Shown in pieces: positions 7,585 through 15,372 of a DNA stretch of 38,512 nt. The first letter of the stretch is position 1; each line of letters opens with the position of its first letter. The translations under genes were made by a program, and so were the position numbers. The notes below the pieces were generated by a model. That model saw only the letters and a program-made list of their open reading frames with translations, did no database searches and had not been told where the DNA came from. The stretch comes from Arthrobacter sp. H5 (lineage in GTDB: Bacteria > Actinomycetota > Actinomycetes > Actinomycetales > Micrococcaceae), in assembly GCF_000520595.1 (NCBI RefSeq), contig NZ_KI914979.1, positions 1 through 38,512 of the forward strand, in the 5' to 3' direction.

Positions 7585-9185
7585 GCGCTGTGCAAGTTCA
7601 GGCGGACATTCGTTGGGCCGGCCCCCGCGCCCTGCTGATCGACGTGGATTCCCTCGAATCGGTCCTGGCCCTGCACGCCCGGTTGCTGAAGGGCCCGCTG
7701 GCGGGGCAGATTGATGTCCTTGCCGCAGCGCGGACCGTGCTCGCCGTTTTCGACTCCCGTGCACACGCCCGCGCTGCCCGCGCCGTCGTCGAGGCGTTGG
7801 ACACTTCACCGTCGGAGAATGCGTCGTCGTCGGGGGACCCGGTGCGGATCGAGGTGGTGTACGACGGCGAGGACCTCACCGAGGTGGGCAACCTCACCGG
7901 CCTCGGGGCAGACGGCGTGATCGCAGCCCATACCGGTCAGCTGTGGACGGCAGCGTTCGGCGGATTTGCGCCCGGCTTCGCCTATCTGGCCGGCGAGGAC
8001 GAGACGCTTACAGTGCCCCGCCGCAGCACGCCGCGCACCGCGGTTCCGGCCGGTTCGGTGGCTCTGGCCGGAAATTTCTCGGCCGTCTATCCGCGGCGCT
8101 CCCCCGGCGGATGGCAGCTCATCGGACACACGGCCACCCGCATGTGGGACCTGGACCGGGAACAGCCCGCCCTCCTGCGGCCCGGAACCACCGTGCGGTA
8201 TGTGGCCGTACGGGAACTGATCGAGCCCGCAGGGAAGCCCAGCGACAATCCCGCACCGGATGACGCCCCGAATCCTGCAGACCCTTTCCTGGAGGTCCTC
8301 TCCCCCGGACCGCAGTCCCTGGTGCAGGATCTCGGCCGGCCCGGACTGGGCGACCTCGGCGTCTCACCCTCCGGCGCCGCCGACACCGCGGGTGCCCGGC
8401 AGGCCAACCGCCTGGTCGGGAATGAGCCCGGTGACGCCGTGATCGAGACCGTCCTCGGCGGGCTGGCCGTGCGCGCCCACGGCGAGCTGACGGCCGCACT
8501 CAGCGGCGCGGGCGCTCCTGCCGGGATCCGCAGCGCACACGGCGAGCGCCAAGCACCGATGTGCGCTCCGTTTGCACTGCACGACGGCGAGAGTCTCCAC
8601 CTCGGTGCGCCCGGCTCCGGTCTGCGCACCTATCTCGCGGTCCGCGGCGGCATCAACGTTCCCTCCGTGCTCGGAAGCCGTTCGACGGACCTGATGTCCG
8701 GGATCGGCCCGGCACCCCTGATGGGCGGAACGGTACTGCCCGTCGGCGTCGTCGAACGCGGACGCTTGGTCGGCAGCCCCGAATCCTCAACTCTGCCGCA
8801 GGCGATCACCTCAGACCAGCCGGTGATCCTGCGCATCACCGCCGGCCCCCGCCAGGACTGGTTCACTCCCGAATCCCGATCCGCCCTCACCACGCAGACC
8901 TGGACTGTGACGGCCGAGTCCAACCGGATCGGCGTCCGGCTCGGGTTGGCAGCTGCCACAAAGCCCCTGGAACGTGAGCAAACCGGCGAGCTGCCCAGCG
9001 AAGGTGTGGTGGCCGGCTCACTCCAGGTGCCGCCGTCGGGCCTTCCCGTCCTGTTCCTGGCCGACCATCCGGTGACGGGCGGGTATCCGGTGATCGGCGT
9101 CGTCGTACCCGAAGACCTCCCAATCGCCGCCCAACTGCCGCCCGGCGCCACCCTGCATTTTGTCGAAGTGGATCCCCCATCGTGA
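7581..9185 (+). CDS. pxpB-pxpC: 5-oxoprolinase subunits B and C fused (KipI-KipA type)
   Basis: 534 residues. Residues 1 to about 215 are the PxpB/KipI (AHS1) domain, with [32 protein letters not shown] and the GGWQLIGHT motif. A Pro/Asp-rich linker (about 216-238) joins it to a PxpC/KipA (AHS2) domain with [22 protein letters not shown] and TYLAVRGGI. In many bacteria these are two genes. The AHS1-AHS2 pair is also the fold of the carboxyltransferase domain of urea carboxylase, which matters because a biotin carboxylase/biotin carrier protein is encoded 19 bases downstream. Both domains look complete, and both conserved glycine-rich loops are present. GTG start overlapping pxpA. Confidence 0.93.
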   Translation: MSAVQVQADIRWAGPRALLIDVDSLESVLALHARLLKGPLAGQIDVLAAARTVLAVFDSRAHARAARAVVEALDTSPSENASSSGDPVRIEVVYDGEDLTEVGNLTGLGADGVIAAHTGQLWTAAFGGFAPGFAYLAGEDETLTVPRRSTPRTAVPAGSVALAGNFSAVYPRRSPGGWQLIGHTATRMWDLDREQPALLRPGTTVRYVAVRELIEPAGKPSDNPAPDDAPNPADPFLEVLSPGPQSLVQDLGRPGLGDLGVSPSGAADTAGARQANRLVGNEPGDAVIETVLGGLAVRAHGELTAALSGAGAPAGIRSAHGERQAPMCAPFALHDGESLHLGAPGSGLRTYLAVRGGINVPSVLGSRSTDLMSGIGPAPLMGGTVLPVGVVERGRLVGSPESSTLPQAITSDQPVILRITAGPRQDWFTPESRSALTTQTWTVTAESNRIGVRLGLAAATKPLEREQTGELPSEGVVAGSLQVPPSGLPVLFLADHPVTGGYPVIGVVVPEDLPIAAQLPPGATLHFVEVDPPS

Positions 9186-9204
9186 GCACGTGGAAAGAGC
9201 ACCC

Positions 9205-10941
9205 ATGAAAAAGGTCCTGATCGCCAACCGCGGTGAAATTGCCGTCCGGATTGCACGCGCCTGCGCCGATGCGGAACTGGCGTCCGTCGCGGTGTATTCC
9301 GCCCCCGACGCCGACGCGCTGCACGTCCGCCTCAGCGACGAGGCCTACGCGCTGGACGGTTCAGCGAGTGCGGACACGTACCTGAATATTGGGAAACTGC
9401 TCGGCGTCGCGGCCCGTGCCGGCGCCGATGCAGTCCACCCCGGCTACGGCTTCCTGTCCGAGAACGCGGACTTTGCGCAGGCAGTGCAGGACGCCGGACT
9501 CACCTGGATTGGCCCCTCGCCGGAGGCCATCCGGAGCCTGGGCAACAAGGTCACCGCCCGCGAGATTGCTGTCCGTGCCGGCGCGCCGCTGGTGCCGGGC
9601 ACAGATGGGCCGGTTGCGGACGCAGCTGAAGTCCGTGCGTTCGCGGAACAGCACGGCGTCCCGGTGGCGATCAAAGCGGCCTTCGGCGGCGGCGGCCGCG
9701 GGTTGAGGATTGCCCACCGGATGGAGGATATTGATGACGCCTTCGACTCGGCGGTGCGCGAGGCGACGGTGGCGTTTGGCCGCGGCGAGTGCTTCGTGGA
9801 GCGGTTCCTGGCCAAGCCGCGGCACGTCGAGGCGCAGGTGCTGGCAGACACGCACGGAAACGTGATTGTGGTGGGTACCCGCGATTGTTCGCTGCAGCGC
9901 CGCAACCAGAAGCTGGTCGAGGAGGCGCCCGCACCGTTCCTGACGGATGAGCAGCGCACCCGCATCCACGAATCCGCCCGTGCCATTTGCCGTGAGGCAG
10001 GCTACGCCGGCGCCGGCACCGTGGAGTATCTGGTGGCGCCCGACGGCGTGATCTCCTTCCTTGAGGTCAACACGCGCCTGCAGGTGGAGCACCCGGTGAC
10101 GGAGGAGACCTCCGGAATTGACCTGGTGCGCGAGCAGTTCCGCATCGCCGCCGGGCTGCCGGTGTCCATCACCGAGGATCCCGTTCCGCGCGGCCACGCG
10201 ATCGAGTTCCGGCTCAACGCGGAGGACGCCGGACGCGGCTTCCTGCCTTCCCCTGGACCCGTTGACGTGTTCGAGGCGCCCACCGGTGCCGGGATCCGGG
10301 TGGATACCGGGGTCCGCTCCGGGTCGACAGTTCCTGCCGAGTATGACTCGCTGATGGCCAAGCTCATTGTCCACGGCGAGGACCGTGCGCAGGCCCTGCG
10401 CCGTGCCCGGACGGCGCTGGACGAACTCCGGATCGAGGGCGTGCCGACGGTGGTCCCGTTCCATCGCGCCGTGGTGCGGGACCCGGATTTCACCCAGCCA
10501 GACCGGTTGGGCGTGTACACGACGTGGATCGAATCGGAGTTCGCCGACCGCCTCGCCGCTTCCCTTGAGAGTGGGGTGACAGGGCCCGTTGCCCGGCGGG
10601 AGACGCTCACCGTGGAAATCGACGGCAAGGCCGTCCAGCTCGGGCTGCCGGCCGAAGTGTTCGCGGCGTTGATGACCGGCGGTAGCGCCGCCGTCGTGCC
10701 GTCAGCTGAAAAGACCACGGACGACGACGGCGCGGTCACCGCCCCGATGGGTGGGAACCTGGTGAAGTGGCTGGCCGACGACGGCGCGGAAGTTGCTGCC
10801 GAACAGCCCCTCGCCGTGCTGGAGGCCATGAAGATGGAGACGGTGGTTCATGCCTCCCGCGCCGGGATGTTGAAGCGGGGCGGGCAGGAGGCGGGTGCCG
10901 CCGTCGTCCGTGGTGAAGTGATTGGTACGGTTTCCACATGA
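9205..10941 (+). CDS. Biotin carboxylase fused to biotin carboxyl carrier domain
   Basis: 578 residues from ATG 9205, preceded by GGAAAG. The biotin carboxylase part (1 to about 445) has [32 protein letters not shown], the ATP-grasp glycine loop [29 protein letters not shown] and the catalytic [14 protein letters not shown]. The C-terminal 75 residues are a biotinyl domain with EAMKM; Lys543 (codon 10831-10833) is the predicted biotin site. The architecture equals actinobacterial acyl-CoA carboxylase alpha chains, but no carboxyltransferase beta chain is nearby. In context the PxpB-PxpC fusion is the only partner with a carboxyltransferase-like fold. It may alternatively serve a carboxylase encoded elsewhere. 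Confidence 0.92.
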   Translation: MKKVLIANRGEIAVRIARACADAELASVAVYSAPDADALHVRLSDEAYALDGSASADTYLNIGKLLGVAARAGADAVHPGYGFLSENADFAQAVQDAGLTWIGPSPEAIRSLGNKVTAREIAVRAGAPLVPGTDGPVADAAEVRAFAEQHGVPVAIKAAFGGGGRGLRIAHRMEDIDDAFDSAVREATVAFGRGECFVERFLAKPRHVEAQVLADTHGNVIVVGTRDCSLQRRNQKLVEEAPAPFLTDEQRTRIHESARAICREAGYAGAGTVEYLVAPDGVISFLEVNTRLQVEHPVTEETSGIDLVREQFRIAAGLPVSITEDPVPRGHAIEFRLNAEDAGRGFLPSPGPVDVFEAPTGAGIRVDTGVRSGSTVPAEYDSLMAKLIVHGEDRAQALRRARTALDELRIEGVPTVVPFHRAVVRDPDFTQPDRLGVYTTWIESEFADRLAASLESGVTGPVARRETLTVEIDGKAVQLGLPAEVFAALMTGGSAAVVPSAEKTTDDDGAVTAPMGGNLVKWLADDGAEVAAEQPLAVLEAMKMETVVHASRAGMLKRGGQEAGAAVVRGEVIGTVST

Positions 10942-11606
10942 CACTTGGGGAGGAGCCTGCGGCTGAGCACGCCCACACCACGGCGTGGATCGCGTCAGTG
11001 CTGCGGGGCCGGATTGCGGCGGGGCGGCTGACTCCGGGGTCAAAGCTGTCCGAGCAGTCGTTGTCGGCGGCGCTCGGTGTATCGCGCAACACGCTGCGGC
11101 AGGCGTTCACCACGCTTGCCGGCGAGTCGATCGTGACCCGCGTTCCCAACCGCGGCGTCTTTGTGGCGTCGCCCGGTGCTGAGGAAGTGCGCGAGATTTA
11201 CCGGGTTCGCCGGACGATCGAGCCGGCGGCGGTACTGTGGGGCGAGGCCACACCGGAGGCGCTCAATGCGATGGAAGCCATCGTGCAGCGGGCGCAGGCT
11301 GCCCGGGAGGCTGGGTCGGTGGCCGACATGGCGGGTGCCAACCAGGAGTTTCACGAGGCGGTGGTGGGACTCACCGGAAGCTCCGCTTTGCGGGCACTGA
11401 TGGACCGGGTGCTGGCGGAGATGCGGCTGGTGTTTTACGCCATGGCGTCCGCTCCGGACTTCCACAGCCACTATGTGAGCCGCAATGCGGGGTTGGTTCA
11501 GCGGCTGCGGGCGGGCCAGAATGAGTTGGCCGCAACAGAGCTCCGCGAGTACCTCGACGCGGCCGAAGCGGAACTGTTGGAGCACCTGACCGGCGTCGCC
11601 CAGTAA
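10938..11606 (+). CDS. GntR-family regulator (FCD-type), probable pyroglutamate regulon repressor
   Basis: 222 residues, overlapping the biotin carboxylase stop (ATGA). The N-terminal winged helix includes [33 protein letters not shown] and [11 protein letters not shown]; the rest is helical and FCD-like ([11 protein letters not shown], then [12 protein letters not shown]). The two histidines that usually complete the FCD metal site near the C-terminus appear replaced (SRNAGLV and LREYL where EHxxI and xxHL are usual), so the effector pocket may work without a metal. The ATTGTT-S-AACAAT palindromes before pxpA and before the Nramp-like gene are the likely sites, which would give autoregulation. 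Confidence 0.88.
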   Translation: MTLGEEPAAEHAHTTAWIASVLRGRIAAGRLTPGSKLSEQSLSAALGVSRNTLRQAFTTLAGESIVTRVPNRGVFVASPGAEEVREIYRVRRTIEPAAVLWGEATPEALNAMEAIVQRAQAAREAGSVADMAGANQEFHEAVVGLTGSSALRALMDRVLAEMRLVFYAMASAPDFHSHYVSRNAGLVQRLRAGQNELAATELREYLDAAEAELLEHLTGVAQ

Positions 11607-11641
11607 ACTCCCGTGCACCTCGCCACCTGACGCTCATGAAG

Positions 11642-11683
11642 TCCTGCTCATGGGATAGTAGAACTCCTGCTAACGGGATAGTA
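11642..11683. repeat. Imperfect direct repeat upstream of DUF4143 remnant
   Basis: TCCTGCT-x2-x-GGGATAGTAG occurs at 11642-11661 and again at 11665-11683, with a period of about 23 bases. The second copy is bracketed by CTCCT/AGGAG. This may be the operator zone of the decayed gene that follows. Further on, GAACAACC is repeated twice at 11747-11762. No gene is visible between 11607 and 11720. Confidence 0.45.
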
Positions 11684-11720
11684 GGAGATCTATAAACGCT
11701 TCAGCTGGCGGGCTATGTAG

Positions 11721-12155
11721 ATCGGATCTGGCGGCGCAGCTCACTGGAACAACCGAACAACCGAACAGTCGATCGGCTCGGCGCGCGGCTTTGCCGGTGG
11801 CGGCTGGCTGGGCCAGTTGTTCGAAGCTTTAGCCACCCTCTCTGTTCGCGTCCTTGCGCAGGCTGCTGAGGCTTCCGTTGGGCATTTTCGCACTCGCAAC
11901 GGTGATCGGGAGGTCGACCTCGTACTCGAAAGGTATGACGGAAAACTTGTGGCATTTGAGATCAAGCTTGCCGCGGCGGTGAGCGACAGAGACGTGAGCC
12001 ACCTTCACTGGCTGCGCGACGCGCTGGGAGATCGGCTGGTCGAAACCGCCGTGCTGACTGCGGGCCCCGCAGCTTATAGACGAGCGGATGGGATCGCTGT
12101 TATTCCGCTAGCCCTGCTTACGGCACCAGGTAGTCGCTGTCCCTCGCGTCGGTGA
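11721..12155 (+). pseudogene. ATPase with DUF4143 domain, C-terminal remnant
   Basis: The frame contains GGGWLGQLFEALATLSVRV, then RTRNGDREVDLVLE, AFEIKL and ALLTA, the end of AAA-type ATPases with a C-terminal DUF4143 nuclease-like domain (ExD and ExK-type residues). The family is about 400-450 residues long; only about the last 110 are left. No start codon with a ribosome site exists, and the N-terminal ATPase is gone. The frame runs on to 12155, past the normal end and into the 3' end of the convergent DUF1445 gene. It is not part of the flanking pyroglutamate operons and shows decay between them. Confidence 0.75.
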
Positions 12156-12936
12156 TGAGCATGTGTCCCGGGGCGTGTCCGATCGCCAGAGGTGGCCTCG
12201 ACTGCATCACGGCCGCCTGCGGTGTGACGCCGCAGGCCCAGAACACCGGCAGATGACCATCCGGGATTTCCACCGCGTCGCCGAAGTCCGGTTCATTCAA
12301 CTGGATGCCCAACTCACCCGGGTTGCCCACATGTACCGGTGCCCCGTGGACAGCCGGATAACGCGAGGTGATGCGGACAGCGTCGGCCACCTGTGCAGCG
12401 GGGACCGGTCGCATGGAGACCACCAGTGGACCGGACATGGCTCCGGCGGGTGCGCACTCGCGGTTGGTGCGGTACATCGGCACGTTCACGCCCTGGTCGA
12501 TGTGCGCGATGCTGATGCCGCCGTCCTGCAGTGCGGCCTCGAAGGTGAAGGAGCAACCGATCAGGAAGGTCACCAGGTCATCGCGCCAGTGGGCGGAGAT
12601 GTCGGTGGGTTCGTCGACTTTTTCGCCGTCGTGGTAGACCGTGTACTTCGGGACATCGGTCCGGATGTCGCCGCCGGCCAGCAGCGGCCCGGTGGTTTCG
12701 CCGGACTCCAACACTCCAAGGATGGGACACGGTTTGGGATTGCGCTGGGCGAAGAGCAGCAGGTCGAAGGCCTGTTCACGCGGGATTGCGAGCACGTTTG
12801 CCTGCGCGTACCCTCGTGACCAGCCCGACGTCGGCACCACCAGTCCGCCCCGGAACATCCCGCGCGCTTCGGCGGGCGGCAGGGACGCAACGTCAGTTTC
12901 GTCGTCGTTCGCTGGGCTGATCACGCGGTTGATCAC
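12118..12936 (-). CDS. DUF1445 / YcsI-type protein (putative hydro-lyase family)
   Basis: 272 residues from GTG 12936, whose GTGA overlaps the stop of the Nramp-like gene. Characteristic pieces are [59 protein letters not shown] and [10 protein letters not shown]. These are typical of DUF1445, listed as putative hydro-lyase (YcsI; D-glutamate cyclase-related). D-Glutamate cyclase makes 5-oxo-D-proline from D-glutamate, so a protein of this family in a pyroglutamate regulon is chemically sensible, although the activity here is an inference. The Bacillus subtilis ycs/kip region has the same partners. A longer in-frame extension upstream overlaps the transporter and is unlikely. Confidence 0.9.
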   Translation of the reverse strand: MINRVISPANDDETDVASLPPAEARGMFRGGLVVPTSGWSRGYAQANVLAIPREQAFDLLLFAQRNPKPCPILGVLESGETTGPLLAGGDIRTDVPKYTVYHDGEKVDEPTDISAHWRDDLVTFLIGCSFTFEAALQDGGISIAHIDQGVNVPMYRTNRECAPAGAMSGPLVVSMRPVPAAQVADAVRITSRYPAVHGAPVHVGNPGELGIQLNEPDFGDAVEIPDGHLPVFWACGVTPQAAVMQSRPPLAIGHAPGHMLITDARDSDYLVP

Positions 12937-14153
12937 ACCGCCCACAGCTGCGCCAGGCCGGTGATGGAGATATAGCCGAGGAACAGGGTAAGCAGCCAGG
13001 TCACCACGCCCACGATCAGCAGCCACTTGGGGTAGGCGTACCCGTGCATCAGGTCGCGGCGCCGCCAGGCCACCCAGAGGAGCACGCCAAAGCCCACGGG
13101 GAGGATGAGCCCGTTGAACGCACCGGCGAAGATGAGCAGCTGCTGCGGTGCCTGGCCAAGGAAGAGGTACACAATCGCGCAGCCTGCAATGAAAGCAACG
13201 GTGATGAGGTTGCGCTTGCGCTCCGGCGTCTTTGAGGACGTAATGAAGGAAACCGAGGTGAACGCGGCGCCGATCACCGAAGTAATTGCGGCGGCCCAGA
13301 GGACTACGCCGAACATCCGCATGCCAATTTCTCCGGCCGCTGCGCCGAAAGCTTCGGCGGCCATGTTGTCGCTGGTGAGTACGGTGCCGCCGGCAACAAC
13401 GCCGAGGATGGCCAGGAACAGCAACACCCGCATGATGCCGGTGACAATGATGCCCAGCACTGAGCTGCGGGTGATTTCCCCGACGTTGTCGATGCCCGTG
13501 ACACCGGAGTCGAGCATGCGGTGGGCGCCTGCGTAGGTAATGTAGCCGCCCACGGTGCCGCCCACAAGGGTAGTGATGATGAGGAAGTCCACTTCTTCGG
13601 GGAAGATCGTGTTTCTCAGGGCATCGCCGACGGGTGGGGCAGCGACGATGGCCACGTAGATCATGAGAAGGATCATGATGGCGCCAAGCAGCACCACGAT
13701 GCGGTCCATTGCCATGCCGGCCTTCTTGCTGACGAAGATCAGGATGGCAATGACTGCCGAGATGCCCCCACCAATTTTGGGGTCCACGCCGAGCATCGCA
13801 TTGACTCCAAGGCCGGTGCCGGCGATGTTGCCGATGTTGAAGACCACGCCACCGATGAAGACCAGTCCGGCGAGGAACCAGCCGACGCCCGGGATGACTT
13901 TGTTGCCGAGCTCCTGGGCGCGGAGGCCGGAGACGCCGATGACGCGCCAGACGTTCATCTGGACGGCAACGTCGATCAGGATTGAGGCCAGGATGGCGAA
14001 GGCGAAGGCCGCACCAAGCTGCGCGGTGAACACCGTGGTCTGGGTGATGAAGCCCGGTCCAATCGCACTGGTGGCCATCAGGAACATGGCCCCCAGAAGG
14101 GCCGTGCGCCGAGCGGAGGAGCTCAGCTTAGGTTTGCTGCCGGTATCTGCCAT
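12933..14153 (-). CDS. Nramp-fold transporter lacking the metal-binding motif (YcsG-like)
   Basis: 406 residues with about eleven hydrophobic segments. The Nramp fold is recognisable from [19 protein letters not shown] in helix 1 onward. In true metal transporters helix 1 carries DPGN; here the aligned residues are G32-P33-G34-F35, so both metal ligands (Asp and Asn) are gone. Helix 6, where MPH is expected, reads [12 protein letters not shown]. Such a protein is unlikely to carry divalent metal. Its partners (DUF1445 in the same operon and the shared GntR sites with pxpA) make a small organic acid such as 5-oxoproline a reasonable cargo, by inference. ATG 14153 follows a leader with the inverted repeat 14175-14188. 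Confidence 0.88.
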   Translation of the reverse strand: MADTGSKPKLSSSARRTALLGAMFLMATSAIGPGFITQTTVFTAQLGAAFAFAILASILIDVAVQMNVWRVIGVSGLRAQELGNKVIPGVGWFLAGLVFIGGVVFNIGNIAGTGLGVNAMLGVDPKIGGGISAVIAILIFVSKKAGMAMDRIVVLLGAIMILLMIYVAIVAAPPVGDALRNTIFPEEVDFLIITTLVGGTVGGYITYAGAHRMLDSGVTGIDNVGEITRSSVLGIIVTGIMRVLLFLAILGVVAGGTVLTSDNMAAEAFGAAAGEIGMRMFGVVLWAAAITSVIGAAFTSVSFITSSKTPERKRNLITVAFIAGCAIVYLFLGQAPQQLLIFAGAFNGLILPVGFGVLLWVAWRRRDLMHGYAYPKWLLIVGVVTWLLTLFLGYISITGLAQLWAV

Positions 14154-14174
14154 GGGTCCGTCCGTTGCCTCGAG

Positions 14175-14188
14175 GTGACTGGAGTCAC
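14175..14188. repeat. Perfect inverted repeat in the leader of the Nramp-like operon
   Basis: GTGACT-GG-AGTCAC lies 22 bases upstream of the start codon, between it and the two GntR palindromes. The loop of two bases is too tight for a good RNA hairpin, so a protein-binding site is more likely than an attenuator. Confidence 0.5.
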
Positions 14189-14213
14189 ATTATTGTTGCT
14201 GGAGACGATACAG

Positions 14214-14226
14214 GTTGTTGAACAAT
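14214..14226. promoter_or_regulatory. Predicted GntR operator, promoter-proximal copy
   Basis: GTTGTT-G-AACAAT differs from the perfect palindrome before pxpA only in its first base. Its centre is 24 bases from the centre of the second copy at 14238-14250, which would put two dimers on nearly the same face of the helix. It lies 61 bases upstream of the Nramp-like gene start. Confidence 0.75.
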
Positions 14227-14237
14227 CTACGCAAGCT

Positions 14238-14250
14238 ATTGTTCAACAAT
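14238..14250. promoter_or_regulatory. Predicted GntR operator, distal copy
   Basis: ATTGTT-C-AACAAT is a perfect 13-base palindrome, the same as the site at 6761-6773 except for the central base. Three copies in 7.5 kb at the two promoters of functionally linked genes is unlikely to be chance. Confidence 0.78.
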
Positions 14251-14519
14251 TTCACAAATCGCGGCGTCCGGGTGCCCTCTCAAGCGCAAGCCCGACCTTC
14301 GATCCGGACCTAACACCGCACTTTCTCTGGGTCACATCGCAGAGCTGGCCTGCAAATCCAAAATCCGTCTAATACAAACTGGGGCACAATTGCTCAGAAA
14401 GTGCAGGACTTGGTCCAAGCAGACAGTGGGTGACGGCGACCCGGCCTCAAACCGGGTGAAAAGGCGGACAGAAGCATGGCCGCGATGGTTCCCGTAAGTG
14501 CCGTCCGCGAGGCATCGCC
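14251..14519. other. Intergenic stretch without recognisable gene
   Basis: The stretch separates the Nramp-like operon promoter from the 3' end of the peptide operon. It contains one perfect stem, ACCCGG (14439-14444) and CCGGGT (14452-14457) with a seven-base loop, but no T-run follows it on the minus strand, so it is a weak terminator candidate for the peptide operon. I see no coding signal, tRNA or riboswitch-like conserved fold. Confidence 0.4.
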
Positions 14520-15362
14520 TCAGTAAAGTGCGTGCGCCTTCAGGAATTCCCGTACCGTCTGCTGGAACAGCTCCGGCTCATCCGACGGCGGCGAGTGCCC
14601 GGACTTTTCAAAGATCACCAACTGCGATTCCGGTATCAGTTCGGCGATATGCTCACTGCAGGAGACCGGTGTAATCCAGTCGGTCCGGCCGACGGTCACC
14701 AGCGTGGGGCAGGTAACGCCGGGAAGCGTCGCCTTCAGGTCATACTGGGCCAGGTTCTGCGAGAACGCTGCGTTGTGAGTTGCGAAGTGATAGTCGGTGC
14801 TGTTGGCCCGTTCTTCCACCATGGCGGGGTCGAAGGTAAAACCGTACAGCGGCAGCAGTGCACGCCAAGAGTCCTTGAAGTCCTGATTGTCGCGGATTCG
14901 ACCCTCCATCATGCGCATCAACATGTCCTCGTCGATATCAACCCGGTCAGATGAGCGCGCATTGTCGATCGCGAGGTCATGATGAACATTGTCCGCGGAA
15001 GTGTCCCGCAGCACCATCGCCCGAAGCCGCTCCGGGTGCGCGATGGCGTATTCCATCGCAATGAATCCGCCATATGATCCGCCGGCCATCACGAAGGTTT
15101 CCGCGCCGGCCCACTCGCGGAGCGCGTCGACGTCGGCAACCCATTGCTCGTGTGTGAATGGTCCCTGGTCTCCGCTCTTGCCACTGCCGCGAGCGTCAAA
15201 GACGAGGACGCGGAACAGGTCTGAGATCGGGCCAAAGGCCATCTGCGGCTCGCTCTTCGAACCGAGGCCGGGAGCCCCGTGATGCGCGATGAGCAGCGGC
15301 GCGCCGGGGGCGTCGCCCAGCATTTCGACGTCGAGCGGGTTGCCATTGATGGTCAGGATCAT
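14520..15362 (-). CDS. Alpha/beta hydrolase, proline iminopeptidase type
   Basis: 280 residues, cytoplasmic. The oxyanion region HHGAPG (27-32), DARGSGKS (56-63), nucleophile elbow GGSYGG with Ser96, acid Asp in GRTDWITP and His in KSGHSPPS complete a catalytic triad. The HGGPG-like loop and DxRGxGxS match prolyl aminopeptidases (S33), which release N-terminal proline, though many relatives hydrolyse other amides or esters. It is the last gene of the peptide import operon, ten bases after the M24 gene with AAGG as ribosome site. Its place suggests intracellular cleavage of an imported peptide or amide. Confidence 0.82.
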   Translation of the reverse strand: MILTINGNPLDVEMLGDAPGAPLLIAHHGAPGLGSKSEPQMAFGPISDLFRVLVFDARGSGKSGDQGPFTHEQWVADVDALREWAGAETFVMAGGSYGGFIAMEYAIAHPERLRAMVLRDTSADNVHHDLAIDNARSSDRVDIDEDMLMRMMEGRIRDNQDFKDSWRALLPLYGFTFDPAMVEERANSTDYHFATHNAAFSQNLAQYDLKATLPGVTCPTLVTVGRTDWITPVSCSEHIAELIPESQLVIFEKSGHSPPSDEPELFQQTVREFLKAHALY

Positions 15363-15372
15363 GAAGTGCCTT

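Noticed and set aside
6043-7809. 588-codon open frame on the minus strand opposite pxpA
   Set aside because: It has no recognisable protein pattern and runs antisense to the well-conserved pxpA and the LuxR remnant; long antisense frames are common at this G/C content.
9361-10464. 367-codon minus-strand frame inside the biotin carboxylase gene
   Set aside because: Antisense shadow; the plus-strand ATP-grasp motifs are complete.
9205-10941. Housekeeping acetyl/propionyl-CoA carboxylase alpha chain
   Set aside because: Architecture fits, but there is no beta subunit and the gene is embedded in a pyroglutamate operon; a specific role there is more likely, though not proven.
12933-14153. Divalent metal transporter annotation
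   Set aside because: The DPGN metal motif is absent.
14439-14457. Rho-independent terminator of the peptide operon
   Set aside because: The stem is good but no T-run follows it on the minus strand.
14251-14519. Riboswitch before the Nramp-like operon
   Set aside because: The stretch lies upstream of the operators and shows no fold beyond one short stem.
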